NCBI GenBank assembly: GCA_934095825.1 | Contig: CAKOKQ010000004.1 | Location: forward strand, 74,407-138,406 | Length of the DNA stretch: 64,000 nt | Source of the DNA: an uncultured Bacilli bacterium | GTDB lineage: Bacteria; Bacillota_I; Bacilli_A; RF39; UBA660 | Direction: 5' to 3' | Part shown: piece after piece, positions 50,579 to 60,200 of the stretch | Layout: each line of letters begins with the position of its first letter | Numbering within the stretch: the first letter of the stretch is position 1 | The notes under the pieces: model-generated | The model's input: only the letters and a program-made list of their open reading frames with translations | Database searches by the model: none | Told to the model about the DNA's origin: nothing | Translations under genes and position numbers: made by a program

Positions 50579-52410
50579 ATTAATTCACCAGCCATATTTT
50601 GTTTAATATAGGTATCTGGAATAGCAATTATTGGGTCGTTAGGAAGTTCAATATAAATTACTTCACCATTACTAGTTAAATTAAATGGAGTTATTTCAGC
50701 ACTTTTACTATAGCCTTGGGGAGCTTCTAATTCTTTTAGATAGTAAGAACCAATGGGTAAGTCATTAAGAATAATTTTTCCTTCTGAATCTGTAAGGGCA
50801 GAATATATTAAATTATCATTTTCGTTAAAAATACCGATTTTAGCATTTTCTAAAGGGTTTCCTGTTAAACTGCTAACTTTAGTTATTGTAACATTACCTT
50901 TTTTTAAATAATTATTTATAGTCATTTTAGCTTCTACGACCGTCTTTTTATTATCAGATTTTAAAGAAACATTATATTTAGTTTTATCTAATTCATAAGC
51001 TTCTGGAGTGGCTATTTCTTGAAGATAATAATCACCTAAATAAAGCTTATCAAAAGTAATTCGGCCTTTATTATTTGTTTTGCCTTGACTAACGAGTTCA
51101 TTTTTCTTAAAAATAATTTGACCATTAATATCCATGATATTATTTTTAGCATATAAACCAATGGTTGCATCTGCTAAATTGGTAAAATTATAGCTAAAAT
51201 TATTATTATTAGATTCAAAAATTTCTCCATTTTTCTGGACTATAATTTGCCCAGTAATTCTTTTGTTTTCAAACATGATTGTTGTATAAAAACGATTATT
51301 ATCGTCTTTTAAATAAGATGTGTTTTCATTTAATTCAATGACTAATGGCTTTTTATTCCATAGGTAACCATCAAGGCTGATACTTTCTTCAGTAATTTCA
51401 TATTTACCATAAGTTAAAATATTTGAGGTTTTAAAGTAACCTTCATTAGTGGTTTCAAAAATATATTTATCTTTTTGATTATCAGGATTTTCAATAAATT
51501 CGCCGGTATTTAAATTTTTTATCTTAAACTGTAAACCAGCCTTTTTAATTGGTTGCCTTGTATCCATATCAACTTTTTGCACTTTAAGGGCATACCCATT
51601 TACTTGGATTTTCATATCAATGTTAATAGGTTCAAAGGAGCCACTCATTAAAATATTTTGAGAATTATCATCTATATATAATAAGGGAACACTAGTATAT
51701 TTATTGTCCTTTTTTACAAAGGAAATGGTTTGTTCTCCTATCATAGTACCTTCAATGGTTAGGGTGTTATTATTAAGATAAGCCGGTATGGTTGAATTAG
51801 TAAGTGAAAAGTCTTTTAATAGACCATTAGTATCTGTTAAAGAAATTCTATCATTTATATTCAAATTAATATTATCGCTTAAAAAACTAATATTTTTATC
51901 ATGGTTAACTATTAGTCTTTCTAATTCAGCTATTTCTTCTTGATAAGCGTTTACTTTTTTCTTACCATTTAAAGTATCAGTAAAGTAAATATCATAATCA
52001 GGATAAAAAATTTTCCAGATAAGGACTTGTGTAATGGCATACCATTTTGGGTCCTCATGGCCATCATACATATAACCATAGTAGGCTAAGAGGTTAACAC
52101 GATGCCACTGTTTAACGGAGGCATAAAAACTATTCTGGTAATTCTTAGATACTTCATTATATGAAGCATTGCTTTTTAATTTAACGAATGGTTCTAAGCA
52201 GTAAGCAAACTGATTATCACTTTTACGCCTGATTATCTGGGCTTGCTGATATTTTTTGTAACCATTATTCATTACTTTGTTAATATAAATATCAGAAATC
52301 CATTCACCTTCATAAAATTGTTCTCCATTTGCTGCTTTAACACTTGCAAAGGTAAAATTTAATGTAAAAACACTGACTAAAATAATTATTATTTTTTGTA
52401 ACTTCTTCAT
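50515..52410 (-). CDS. Thioester-domain adhesin with Cna-B repeats and IPDTY sorting signal
   Basis: A signal peptide (about 1-26) leads to a thioester (TQXA) domain: Cys71 in F-A-Y-C-L-E-P and Gln128 in A-I-T-Q-V-L-I-W are the expected internal Cys-Gln bond that can bind host or other surfaces covalently. Three SpaA/Cna-B-type domains follow, beginning near 273 (A-L-K-V-Q-K-V-D), 395 (I-I-V-Q-K-N) and 508 (V-T-I-T-K-V), with typical E-x-x-A-P-x-G-Y ends. The C-terminus is I-P-D-T-Y (597-601), a hydrophobic segment and K-Q-K-L-K-K, a sorting signal with Tyr replacing the Gly of LPxTG. It is co-transcribed and overlapping with its sortase. Confidence 0.88.
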   Translation of the reverse strand: MKKLQKIIIILVSVFTLNFTFASVKAANGEQFYEGEWISDIYINKVMNNGYKKYQQAQIIRRKSDNQFAYCLEPFVKLKSNASYNEVSKNYQNSFYASVKQWHRVNLLAYYGYMYDGHEDPKWYAITQVLIWKIFYPDYDIYFTDTLNGKKKVNAYQEEIAELERLIVNHDKNISFLSDNINLNINDRISLTDTNGLLKDFSLTNSTIPAYLNNNTLTIEGTMIGEQTISFVKKDNKYTSVPLLYIDDNSQNILMSGSFEPINIDMKIQVNGYALKVQKVDMDTRQPIKKAGLQFKIKNLNTGEFIENPDNQKDKYIFETTNEGYFKTSNILTYGKYEITEESISLDGYLWNKKPLVIELNENTSYLKDDNNRFYTTIMFENKRITGQIIVQKNGEIFESNNNNFSYNFTNLADATIGLYAKNNIMDINGQIIFKKNELVSQGKTNNKGRITFDKLYLGDYYLQEIATPEAYELDKTKYNVSLKSDNKKTVVEAKMTINNYLKKGNVTITKVSSLTGNPLENAKIGIFNENDNLIYSALTDSEGKIILNDLPIGSYYLKELEAPQGYSKSAEITPFNLTSNGEVIYIELPNDPIIAIPDTYIKQNMAGELMCLGEVSLVVLCYFLKQKLKK

Positions 52411-52762
52411 AAAAAATCTCCTTTTCGAGGCTATAGATTAACAAATACTTTAGAGGGTGTCAAAAGGCCAAAATAAAAGTTTAGCAAGAGTTTTCTTCCT
52501 AAACTTGATGTTTGTTTTAACCAAATTTGCTAAATTGCTAACTAATATTACTTAATTTACAACTTTACTATTTATTAAAAAACTTAGTAAATGTTAAGCA
52601 TAGCATTAAGGATTTCTAAAGTTTTTTAATCATCTTTTCAGTGAAATTTACCTTTTAAGACTTCTATATTTTTTAAAAACCATTTTTTTATTTGGCTTTA
52701 ATTACCTTAAACTTGAAGTTTAAACTTTTTTGCGATTTATACTTACCATAATTATTGTTATC
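52411..52762. other. Intergenic region between adhesin and yvcK
   Basis: It carries the adhesin promoter at its left end and a 17-base palindrome built on TTAAACTT-G-AAGTTTAA (52707-52723) near yvcK. Two partial repeats of TTTAGCAA/TTGCTAAA occur between 52480 and 52540. No open frame or RNA is supported. Confidence 0.45.
52435..52463 (-). promoter_or_regulatory. Promoter of the adhesin-sortase operon
   Basis: On the minus strand TTGACA (52458-52463) and TAATCT (52435-52440) are 17 bases apart. The start site would fall about 18 bases before the ATG, just ahead of AAGGAG. Confidence 0.8.
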
Positions 52763-53713
52763 TTATTCATTATCCATTAAATAGGAAAATATTAAATAGG
52801 CTGTTTTTAAAGAATCATGACGATAAACGCCGTCTTCTTCTTTAGCTAAATCATCAGCGAGTATTTTAATACCTAATTTTTTTAGATTATCCGTATCTAA
52901 AATAACAGGATCTTTTTGCTCAGTTGTTTGATAAATATTAACTAGTTCGTTGTTTAGCATATTATTATTAGCAATAACAACATCAACGCCTTTATTTCCT
53001 AAATAACTTTCCAATGTTTTAATATGATTACTGACAGCATAATTATCGGTTTCCCCAGGTTGGGTGAAAAGATTACAAATATACATTTTAGGAGCTTTAG
53101 CATTGTTAATAGCCTTAACTAAGGATTTATTAATTAAATGAGGTGCTATACTGGTTAATAAAGAACCTGATGAAAATATGATTAAGTCGGCCTCTTCTAC
53201 TGCTTTTAAAACTTGGGGATTTATTTTAATTTTTCTACTGTATTCGACCTTCTTAATCTTACTTGCACATTTTGTAATTTGCTCTTCTCCTAAAATTTTT
53301 TTATTATCTTCAGTAATACCAACTAGATCAGCATTATCCTCTGTTAAAGGCAAAATATTACCGTTGACATCTAATAATTTCATTAAGATAGGAATACTAT
53401 CATTAAAATTGCCTTTTATATCTAATAATGCACTTAATAAAAGATTTTTTATTGAATGATTACCTAGAGTTTTTGATTTAGTAAAACGATAATTTAAAAG
53501 TTTTAAGGTATCGCTATCTACATTTGACATGGCAAGCATAACTTTGGAAATATCACCAACGGCAGGAATATTCAAGTCTTTCCGCAAACGCCCAGTAGAA
53601 GCTCCATTATCAGCAACAGATACAACGGCTGTTATTTCAACAGGAAATAATTTTAATCCTTTTAAAATTTGCGACAATCCGGAGCCGCCACCAAATATTG
53701 TTATTTTTTTCAT
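52763..53713 (-). CDS. yvcK: YvcK/CofD-family gluconeogenesis factor
   Basis: YvcK binds UDP-sugars and is needed for cell shape and growth on gluconeogenic carbon sources in Bacillus. The signature F-G-G-G-S-G-L-S (about 7-14), S-V-A-D-N-G-A-S-T-G-R-L-R (about 32-44), V-G-D-I-S-K-V-M-L-A and N-x-x-T-Q-P-G-E-T-D-x-Y are all visible. The length of 316 is normal. GGTGA precedes the ATG. The usual partners rapZ (yvcJ) and whiA are not adjacent. Confidence 0.95.
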   Translation of the reverse strand: MKKITIFGGGSGLSQILKGLKLFPVEITAVVSVADNGASTGRLRKDLNIPAVGDISKVMLAMSNVDSDTLKLLNYRFTKSKTLGNHSIKNLLLSALLDIKGNFNDSIPILMKLLDVNGNILPLTEDNADLVGITEDNKKILGEEQITKCASKIKKVEYSRKIKINPQVLKAVEEADLIIFSSGSLLTSIAPHLINKSLVKAINNAKAPKMYICNLFTQPGETDNYAVSNHIKTLESYLGNKGVDVVIANNNMLNNELVNIYQTTEQKDPVILDTDNLKKLGIKILADDLAKEEDGVYRHDSLKTAYLIFSYLMDNE

Positions 53714-53760
53714 TTATTATCACCAATCATAAGTATACGATAAAGTGATATTATTTACCA

Positions 53761-54321
53761 CTATTTTTCGCCTTCTTCTAGCATATTTATGATACTAATT
53801 CCGTAACCAGTTTTGACATTATCAATGGTAACATGGGTTACAGCCCCAATTAACTTGCCATTTTGCACAATTGGAGAGCCACTCATCCCCTGAACAACCC
53901 CACCGGCGGTATTAATTAGATTTTCGTCAGTAATTTCAAAGTATATATTTTTTATGGCACTAGTTTTATCAATTTTTAGAATATTAATAGTATATTCTTT
54001 AATTTCGTCTTGTTGTAAAGAAGTATAAATTGTTGCTTTACCAAGCTTTACTTCATCCATTTTAGCAACTGGTATCAATTGCTTATTAGTAGGAATATTA
54101 TTATACTTACCAAAGATACCGGCCAAAGTGTTTTTATCTATATTACCATAAATATTTTGACGATAAAACTTAGTATTAATACTACCGGGGTTCCCATCGC
54201 TACTTTTAGTAATATTAGTTATAACACTTTTAAAAATGGAACCATCCTTGATTTCAATAGCTGCATTAGTATTACTATCAATAATATAGTGTCCAAGACA
54301 TCTTTGGCGATAGTAATTCAT
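53761..54321 (-). pseudogene. SpoIVB-like S55 serine protease, 5' part missing
   Basis: The 186 residues match the S55 peptidase domain of SpoIVB from L-G-H-Y-I-I-D onward (catalytic His about residue 11), through D-G-N-P-G, to G-G-V-V-Q-G-M-S-G-S-P-I-V-Q-N-G-K-L-I-G-A-V-T-H-V (catalytic Ser) and G-Y-G-I. Intact SpoIVB is about 425 residues with a signal anchor, a PDZ domain and a strand just before the His motif; all of that is missing. The ATG at 54321 has no ribosome binding site, and the serine recombinase stop is 17 bases away. The gene therefore looks interrupted by element insertion. Confidence 0.75.
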
Positions 54322-54337
54322 TTATCAATAATCACAA

Positions 54338-55963
54338 TTATGCACGAATTGTATTTAGCTCTTTTATTGTAAAAATTATATCAACATTATCATTTTCACT
54401 AATCAATATTTTTTCAATTAATTGATTAATTAAATCCTGTGAAATAACTTTTGAATTTAAAAATTTATTTATTAATTCTTTTTCTTTTTTCATTTGTGAA
54501 TCACTATTTTCTAACTGATATGTAAATTCTTTTATCCTACTATCTAAATCAGTTTGTTGTCTTTTAAGATCATTTATTTCATTTTGTTTTCTTTCAGACA
54601 TTGTTTGATACATCATGTCATTAATTTTACCACTAATATTATCTTCATACATTTTTAATAGTAATTGTTCTGCTTTATTAATATTATTATTAATAGTGTC
54701 ATACCTTTTTTTATTACTATCTATTTCATTTTGAATATTTTTAAAATTTTCTTTTATTAATTTTGGAGTATCAAAATAATCTAGTCTTTTTTTTAATACA
54801 TTCTTAATAAATGTCAAAATTTGATCTTCTAATTCATCATAATCTATATAATGTGGAGTACAAACATTGTATCTACTATATTTTTTATAATAATTACAAG
54901 TTCCACATTTACCTTTATCATGATGAGCAGGACTTTTCCATGTAACCGAAATTCTATGTCCGCATTCTTTACAATATAATAATTTAGAAAGTAGACAACC
55001 TTCTCCTGGTAATCTTGTATATTTTCTTGAAGTAAGTTCTAATTTTTTTTGAACAATATCAAATACTTCCTTACTAACCAATGGCTCATGAGTGTCTTCA
55101 ACAACTATCCAATCCGCTCGATCGTTTCTTATTGTTTTCTTTGATTTATAACTTACTTTTTTAATTTTGCATTGTGCAGTAACACCGATGTATACTTCAT
55201 GTGATAATATTCTTCTTACATGACTTGTTGTCCAAATGTGTCCTGACTTTTCAAAAATTGCTCGTGTTTTATATGCTATTCTTCCACATACTTCACCAGG
55301 AGTTGGATAATTTTTTTCAGTAAGATATTTAGCAATTCCGCAATTTCCTACGCCAGAATACGACATTGCAAATATTTCTTTAACTATTGGTGCAGTATCA
55401 GGATCTACTATTAAATGATGTTTATCTTCTGGATCTTTTTTATATCCATATGGAGCAAAGGATGCTAACCACATTCCTTCTCTTTTTCTACTGTTTAACC
55501 CACCTTTAACTTTTCGTGAAATATCGGCACAATACACATCATTATATGCCATTTTCCATAATAGCATATCTACAGAATCATATTTTGAATCCCAATTATC
55601 ATTAATAGATATAAATCTAATTTTTCTTTCAGGAAAATATTTTTCTACATAATAACCAGTTTCAGAGTGATCTCTACCAAGTCTAGATAAATCTTTTGTG
55701 ATTACACAATCAACTAAGCCTTTCTCAATTTCTTCTAGAAGTTTTTTCCAATTTTCTCTATCAAAAGTAAGTCCTGTGATTCCATCATCATAATAACCAT
55801 CGCTTTTATGTTTGATTTTTTTATCATTACAAAATTGTAAAATAAAATTTCTTTGTGAAACTATACTATCACTTTCGATAGAAAAATTCTTTTTATCTCT
55901 ATCTTCTAAAGACAATCTTCCGTAAGGCATAGCATTTTCAATATCATCATAGCGTCTTTCCAT
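54338..55963 (-). CDS. Large serine site-specific recombinase (integrase)
   Basis: This enzyme cuts attachment sites through a Ser-DNA link to insert and excise the element. The resolvase domain begins P-Y-G-R-L-S-L-E-D (nucleophile Ser18), with K-D-L-S-R-L-G-R-D (about 90-98). The recombinase domain (about 170-290) and the zinc ribbon C-K-E-C-G...C-G-T-C (about 350-385) follow, and a coiled coil (about 420-500) ends the protein. The start is the ATG at 55963, with GGAGGG five bases upstream; 541 residues. It has its own promoter. It lies at the element edge next to the broken spoIVB-like gene, so it most likely made that insertion. Confidence 0.94.
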   Translation of the reverse strand: MERRYDDIENAMPYGRLSLEDRDKKNFSIESDSIVSQRNFILQFCNDKKIKHKSDGYYDDGITGLTFDRENWKKLLEEIEKGLVDCVITKDLSRLGRDHSETGYYVEKYFPERKIRFISINDNWDSKYDSVDMLLWKMAYNDVYCADISRKVKGGLNSRKREGMWLASFAPYGYKKDPEDKHHLIVDPDTAPIVKEIFAMSYSGVGNCGIAKYLTEKNYPTPGEVCGRIAYKTRAIFEKSGHIWTTSHVRRILSHEVYIGVTAQCKIKKVSYKSKKTIRNDRADWIVVEDTHEPLVSKEVFDIVQKKLELTSRKYTRLPGEGCLLSKLLYCKECGHRISVTWKSPAHHDKGKCGTCNYYKKYSRYNVCTPHYIDYDELEDQILTFIKNVLKKRLDYFDTPKLIKENFKNIQNEIDSNKKRYDTINNNINKAEQLLLKMYEDNISGKINDMMYQTMSERKQNEINDLKRQQTDLDSRIKEFTYQLENSDSQMKKEKELINKFLNSKVISQDLINQLIEKILISENDNVDIIFTIKELNTIRA

Positions 55964-56014
55964 TTTTCCCTCCATAAAAAACAAGCCATGAAGATATAAC
56001 AAATACTCAAACTC

Positions 56015-56043
56015 ATTATACACCAACCAATGTAAAATAACAA
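56015..56043 (-). promoter_or_regulatory. Promoter of the serine recombinase
   Basis: On the minus strand TTGTTA (56038-56043) and TATAAT (56015-56020) are 17 bases apart. CATGAAGA (55988-55995) and TCTTCATG (56048-56055) form an inverted repeat bracketing the promoter and could bind a regulator. Confidence 0.65.
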
Positions 56044-56085
56044 ACATTCTTCATGACTTTTTAGCAATTACCAGTTATTTCCAAA

Positions 56086-56214
56086 CTAATTATTATATTC
56101 AATTAGAAATTTTTTAAATAATCTTTCCAACATTTCATCTAAATTTTTTGCTGATTTATCATCATCACTTTTATATATAAAATTCAAAATATACTTTTTA
56201 TTCCTTCTTTTCAT
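56086..56214 (-). CDS. 42-residue small protein of the element
   Basis: AAAGGAG precedes the ATG. The peptide MKRRNKKYILNFIYKSDDDK, then S-A-K-N-L-D-E-M-L-E-R-L-F-K-K-F-L-I-E-Y-N-N, is basic at the N-terminus and amphipathic at the C-terminus. Similar tiny genes often stand next to serine recombinases of Firmicutes elements; a role in excision or regulation is a guess. It is directly upstream of the recombinase promoter. Confidence 0.6.
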   Translation of the reverse strand: MKRRNKKYILNFIYKSDDDKSAKNLDEMLERLFKKFLIEYNN

Positions 56215-56297
56215 TCTAATTTTCTCCTTTCTCTTAATCATTAGTATCTTCATTATCTATTATTTTCACTTTTGCTTTTTATATTCATTTTTTGCAA

Positions 56298-56325
56298 TAA
56301 AAAAACAACCGTTATAAAACGATTG
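56298..56325 (-). terminator. Terminator inside the element
   Basis: On the minus strand CAATCGTT and AACGGTTG (56318-56325 and 56306-56313) pair with one wobble around TTAT and are followed by eight T. It separates the accessory gene at 56334 from the small recombinase-side genes. Confidence 0.85.
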
Positions 56326-56333
56326 CCTATAAG

Positions 56334-56834
56334 TTAAATTTTTAATTTTTGTATTAGTCTTGCCAATTCAAAGCCATCAACATCATCATTAAATGGAATA
56401 TGTATTTCTTGATTTTTAAACATTGAATTATTATTGTATCTAATAACAAGTTCACTAATTACATCCAATTTCTCATTATAACTTAATTTTTCAAACTGAG
56501 ATAATATAATTTTATCTTTTTCATTATAATCTAAACCAATAAAATGATTATCTACATATTGTACATTTTCTTTGTATAGTTCTCTAAAGGCCATTGCAAA
56601 GAATTGAAGTAAAATATCACAAGTTTTATTAGTTAACTCAATTCTCTCAAAGGTAAATATTTCAATATCTTCATTATCTCCAATATTGGGATTAGCAATA
56701 TTTTTACTATTGATTTGACCATTATCTACTTTTTCAAAAATATACATCATAACTTTCATTTTTTCATAATCATTTTTAATATCAAATGATTCAATAATAT
56801 CTCTTACATTATTTGTAGTATCAGTTATATACAT
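56334..56834 (-). CDS. Hypothetical accessory protein of the element
   Basis: AGGAGGT gives a strong ribosome binding site before the ATG. It has 166 residues, is acidic and mostly helical, with no Cys-pair motif, membrane segment or HTH that I can see. It is directly followed by a terminator and preceded by another small gene 11 bases away, so the two form a small operon. The function is unknown. Confidence 0.6.
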   Translation of the reverse strand: MYITDTTNNVRDIIESFDIKNDYEKMKVMMYIFEKVDNGQINSKNIANPNIGDNEDIEIFTFERIELTNKTCDILLQFFAMAFRELYKENVQYVDNHFIGLDYNEKDKIILSQFEKLSYNEKLDVISELVIRYNNNSMFKNQEIHIPFNDDVDGFELARLIQKLKI

Positions 56835-56845
56835 AATTTTACCTC

Positions 56846-57082
56846 CTATCTTGGTAATGAAGTTATTATTTCATCCACCATATTACTTAATAACTTTTCA
56901 CTAATTAAATTTTTATCAAATTCCATATTGTATTCTCGTTCTAATTTTTCAAACATCTCCTCAACACATTTTATGCATGAAAAGAATCCAGTTTTTTCTT
57001 CTATATCACAACTTGCCATATCTTTTATATGTTCCATAAGATAATCTAACAATTTCGAATTTGTATTTAAATCATTATTCAT
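56846..57082 (-). CDS. Small hypothetical protein of the element
   Basis: GAGGG six bases upstream supports the ATG at 57082 (78 residues); longer readings start inside the ribosome binding region. It is acidic and helical with a C-x-x-C pair (S-C-I-K-C, about 35-39) and one further Cys. It is co-transcribed with the next gene. No family is recognised. Confidence 0.55.
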   Translation of the reverse strand: MNNDLNTNSKLLDYLMEHIKDMASCDIEEKTGFFSCIKCVEEMFEKLEREYNMEFDKNLISEKLLSNMVDEIITSLPR

Positions 57083-57267
57083 TATCATCCCTCTTTCAAA
57101 CAAGATAAGAGCCGTTTTAAGAGTATTTTGATTTTGATTCTTGTAGCACTTTGTACTCCTGTACTAAATCTCTTATATTCCATATTAAATAGATATAACG
57201 GCATTTCTTGTTCGTTCTATTAATCACTCTAAAAAGTTATTTTTGCAAGATATTTTTATTAAAAAAT

Positions 57268-60200
57268 CTAAATTTCTAAATTTTCATCTTTTTCATCAGA
57301 AACTTCTTGTTGTAATTCCTGCTTATCTAAATCAAGTTCACTATCTATTCGTGCCTTTTCTTTTTGAAGTTCTCTAATTCTATCTTGTTGTGTAAAAGGT
57401 TTATCAAGTTCATCTTTTATATCAATAAGTTGTTTTTCATTATAAGTAATTTGTTCTTTAACAGTATTTATCTTATTATCAAAACTTTTAAGCATATTTT
57501 CTAATTTATAGATATTTCCTATTTCATCTAAATTACTTATTTCAACTTTATATTTACCTGCACCTTTTATATATATAATAGGTTTATACCATAAGTCATC
57601 TTTTGTTCCTACAATATCAAAACCACTTATTTGTCCTAATAAAGTTTCTGAACCCGTTTTTAGTAATGAAAAACTCTCATATAACTTTGTACTAGCATCT
57701 TTTCTTGAATCATATATTTTATCTCTAATCATTACCATAAAATTATCTCCTGATAAATCTTTAACATTTTTAATATCTTCTTCAAGTCCATTTAAGTATT
57801 GATTTTGATATTTTAATTTTCTTGGTATTTCACTATTATATTTAGATTCAAGTTCTATATGAGATTTATCATATCTACTTTTAGATAAATAAAGTTGCTT
57901 TAATTCATTTTCAACTTTAAATTTTTCCAATATTAATGGATTACCACTTGCAAGAGCTTTTACTTCGGCATAAGTCAAAGTATCTCTATCTAAATCTTCA
58001 GCAGTTCTTCCACCACCATTACTATTAGCCATTATTTGATTTATAAAAGTTGATTTAGTTTGAATTAATTGATATGAATAGGCATCAAAACTTCCTTCGG
58101 TTACATACCTATATATTTCAACTTCTGCATTTTGATTTCCTTGTCTTAATATTCTACCTTCTCTTTGTTCTATATCAGAAGGTCGCCACGGACAATCTAA
58201 ATGATGCAAAGCAATCAATTTATCTTGAACATTCATACCTGCTCCCATTTTAGAAGTTGATCCTATAAGTATTCGCTTTGTACCATTTCTCATATCTTCA
58301 AATAATTTCAATTTTTGAGGATTAGTTTTAGCATTATGAATAAACTCTATTTCTTCCTCTGGTATACCTTTTGCAATCAATTTGTTTTTAATATCATCAT
58401 AGACATTAAAAGTACCATCAGTTTTAGGTGTAGATAAATCACAAAAGACAAGTTGCGTTAACTTTTCCTCTTTATTTTCTAACCATACTCTATAAATATT
58501 CTCTACTGCCATATTAATTTTTGAATTAGGTAAATCTGGCATACTTGGATCTATCATTCTTAAATCAAGTGCTGCTTTTCTACCATCATTGGTAACAAGT
58601 AGCATATTATCTTCTCGTGGATCACAACCATTTCTAATTCTTTCACTTCGTTCTGCTAATTTATCTACATACTCTCCTAATTCTTCACTTTTAGGTGCTA
58701 CTATTGTTTTATAATCTCCACCTTTTAATTTAGGTACTGGTAAGTCTAACATTTTAGAAGTTTTAATATCAGCAACTTCTTTAAATAAAGTCATTAACTC
58801 TGGAATATTAAAGAATTGAGCAAATCGTGCTTTCGTTCTAAAACCACTACCATCAGGAGCAATTTCAAAACTATTAACTACCTCTCCAAAAGTTGATGCC
58901 CATTCATCAAAATGTTCTAATCCCATTTCTCTTAACCTATCAATTTGAAGATATTTTTGCATTGCAAATAATTCTCCCATTGAATTAGATATTGGAGTAC
59001 CTGTTGCAAATACTGCTCCTTTACCTCCGTTGTTTTCAAGTATATAACTTATCTTCATAAATAAATCCGTTGCTTTTTTACTTTCACTATTATTTATTCC
59101 TGCAACATTTCTTATTTTTGAATACATTGGTAAATTCTTAAACATATGTGCCTCATCTACAATTAACTCATCTACTCCAAGTTCTTCAAATGTTACTACA
59201 TCATCTTTTGGTCTATCTAATAATGCTTTTAATTTAGTATCCATACTTGTTTTAATTTGTTCAAGTTTTTTAACACTTAAACCATCACCAGATTCTGCTT
59301 TTATTCTTTCAATAGCATTAACAACTTCTTCTATTTGTTCTTCCATATGTTTTTGTTCATATTCTTTACTCATAGGAATTAATCCAAAACTTGAATGAGC
59401 AATTAAAACTGCATCCCATTCTCCTGTTGCTATTTTTCCCATAAGTTTTTTTCTTCTTGTCTTTTCAAAGTCTTTTTGAGTAGCAACAAGTATGTTTGCA
59501 GTAGGATATAATTTTAATATTTCATTAGCCCATTGTCCTAACAAATGATTAGGTACAACAAACATTGGCTTACTAACAATTCCTAGTCTTTTTAATTCCA
59601 TAGCACTAGCAATACATTCATAAGTTTTTCCTGCTCCAACTGCATGAGCAAGTAAAGTATTACCACCATATAAAACACGAGCAACTGCATTTTTTTGATG
59701 TTCTCTTAATTCTATATTCGGATTCATACCATCAAAAGTAAGATGACTACCATCAAACTCTCTTTCTCTCATACAATTAAATTGTTCGTTGTAAAGTTTT
59801 GTCAGTCTATTTCTTCTATCTTCATCTTTCCAAATCCACTCTTTAAACTCTTGTTTTATTAGTTCTTGTTTTTCTCTTGCATTTGCGGTTTCAACAGGAT
59901 TTACAACTCTCCTATCATCTTCTAATGTATCATAAACTGTTACACTTTGAAGATTTAAAGCATTTTTAATTAATGATAAAGCATCTGCTCTATCAGTTCC
60001 CCAAGTATTTGTATTTTTAACTCCATAACCATATAAACCACTAGCTTGAAATAACCAAGTATTTACTTCTTTGGCATATTTTATTTTTAATCTACTTTTA
60101 TTCCAACTTTGAATATCTAATAGTTCACAACAAAATTGATGATACACATCTTCTGGTATCCAAGTTGATCCTAACTTTACACTTATCTCATCATATTCAA

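Noticed and set aside
52699..52735. Palindrome near yvcK as the yvcK terminator
   Set aside because: Its T run is on the plus strand, whereas yvcK is transcribed on the minus strand; no plus-strand gene precedes it.
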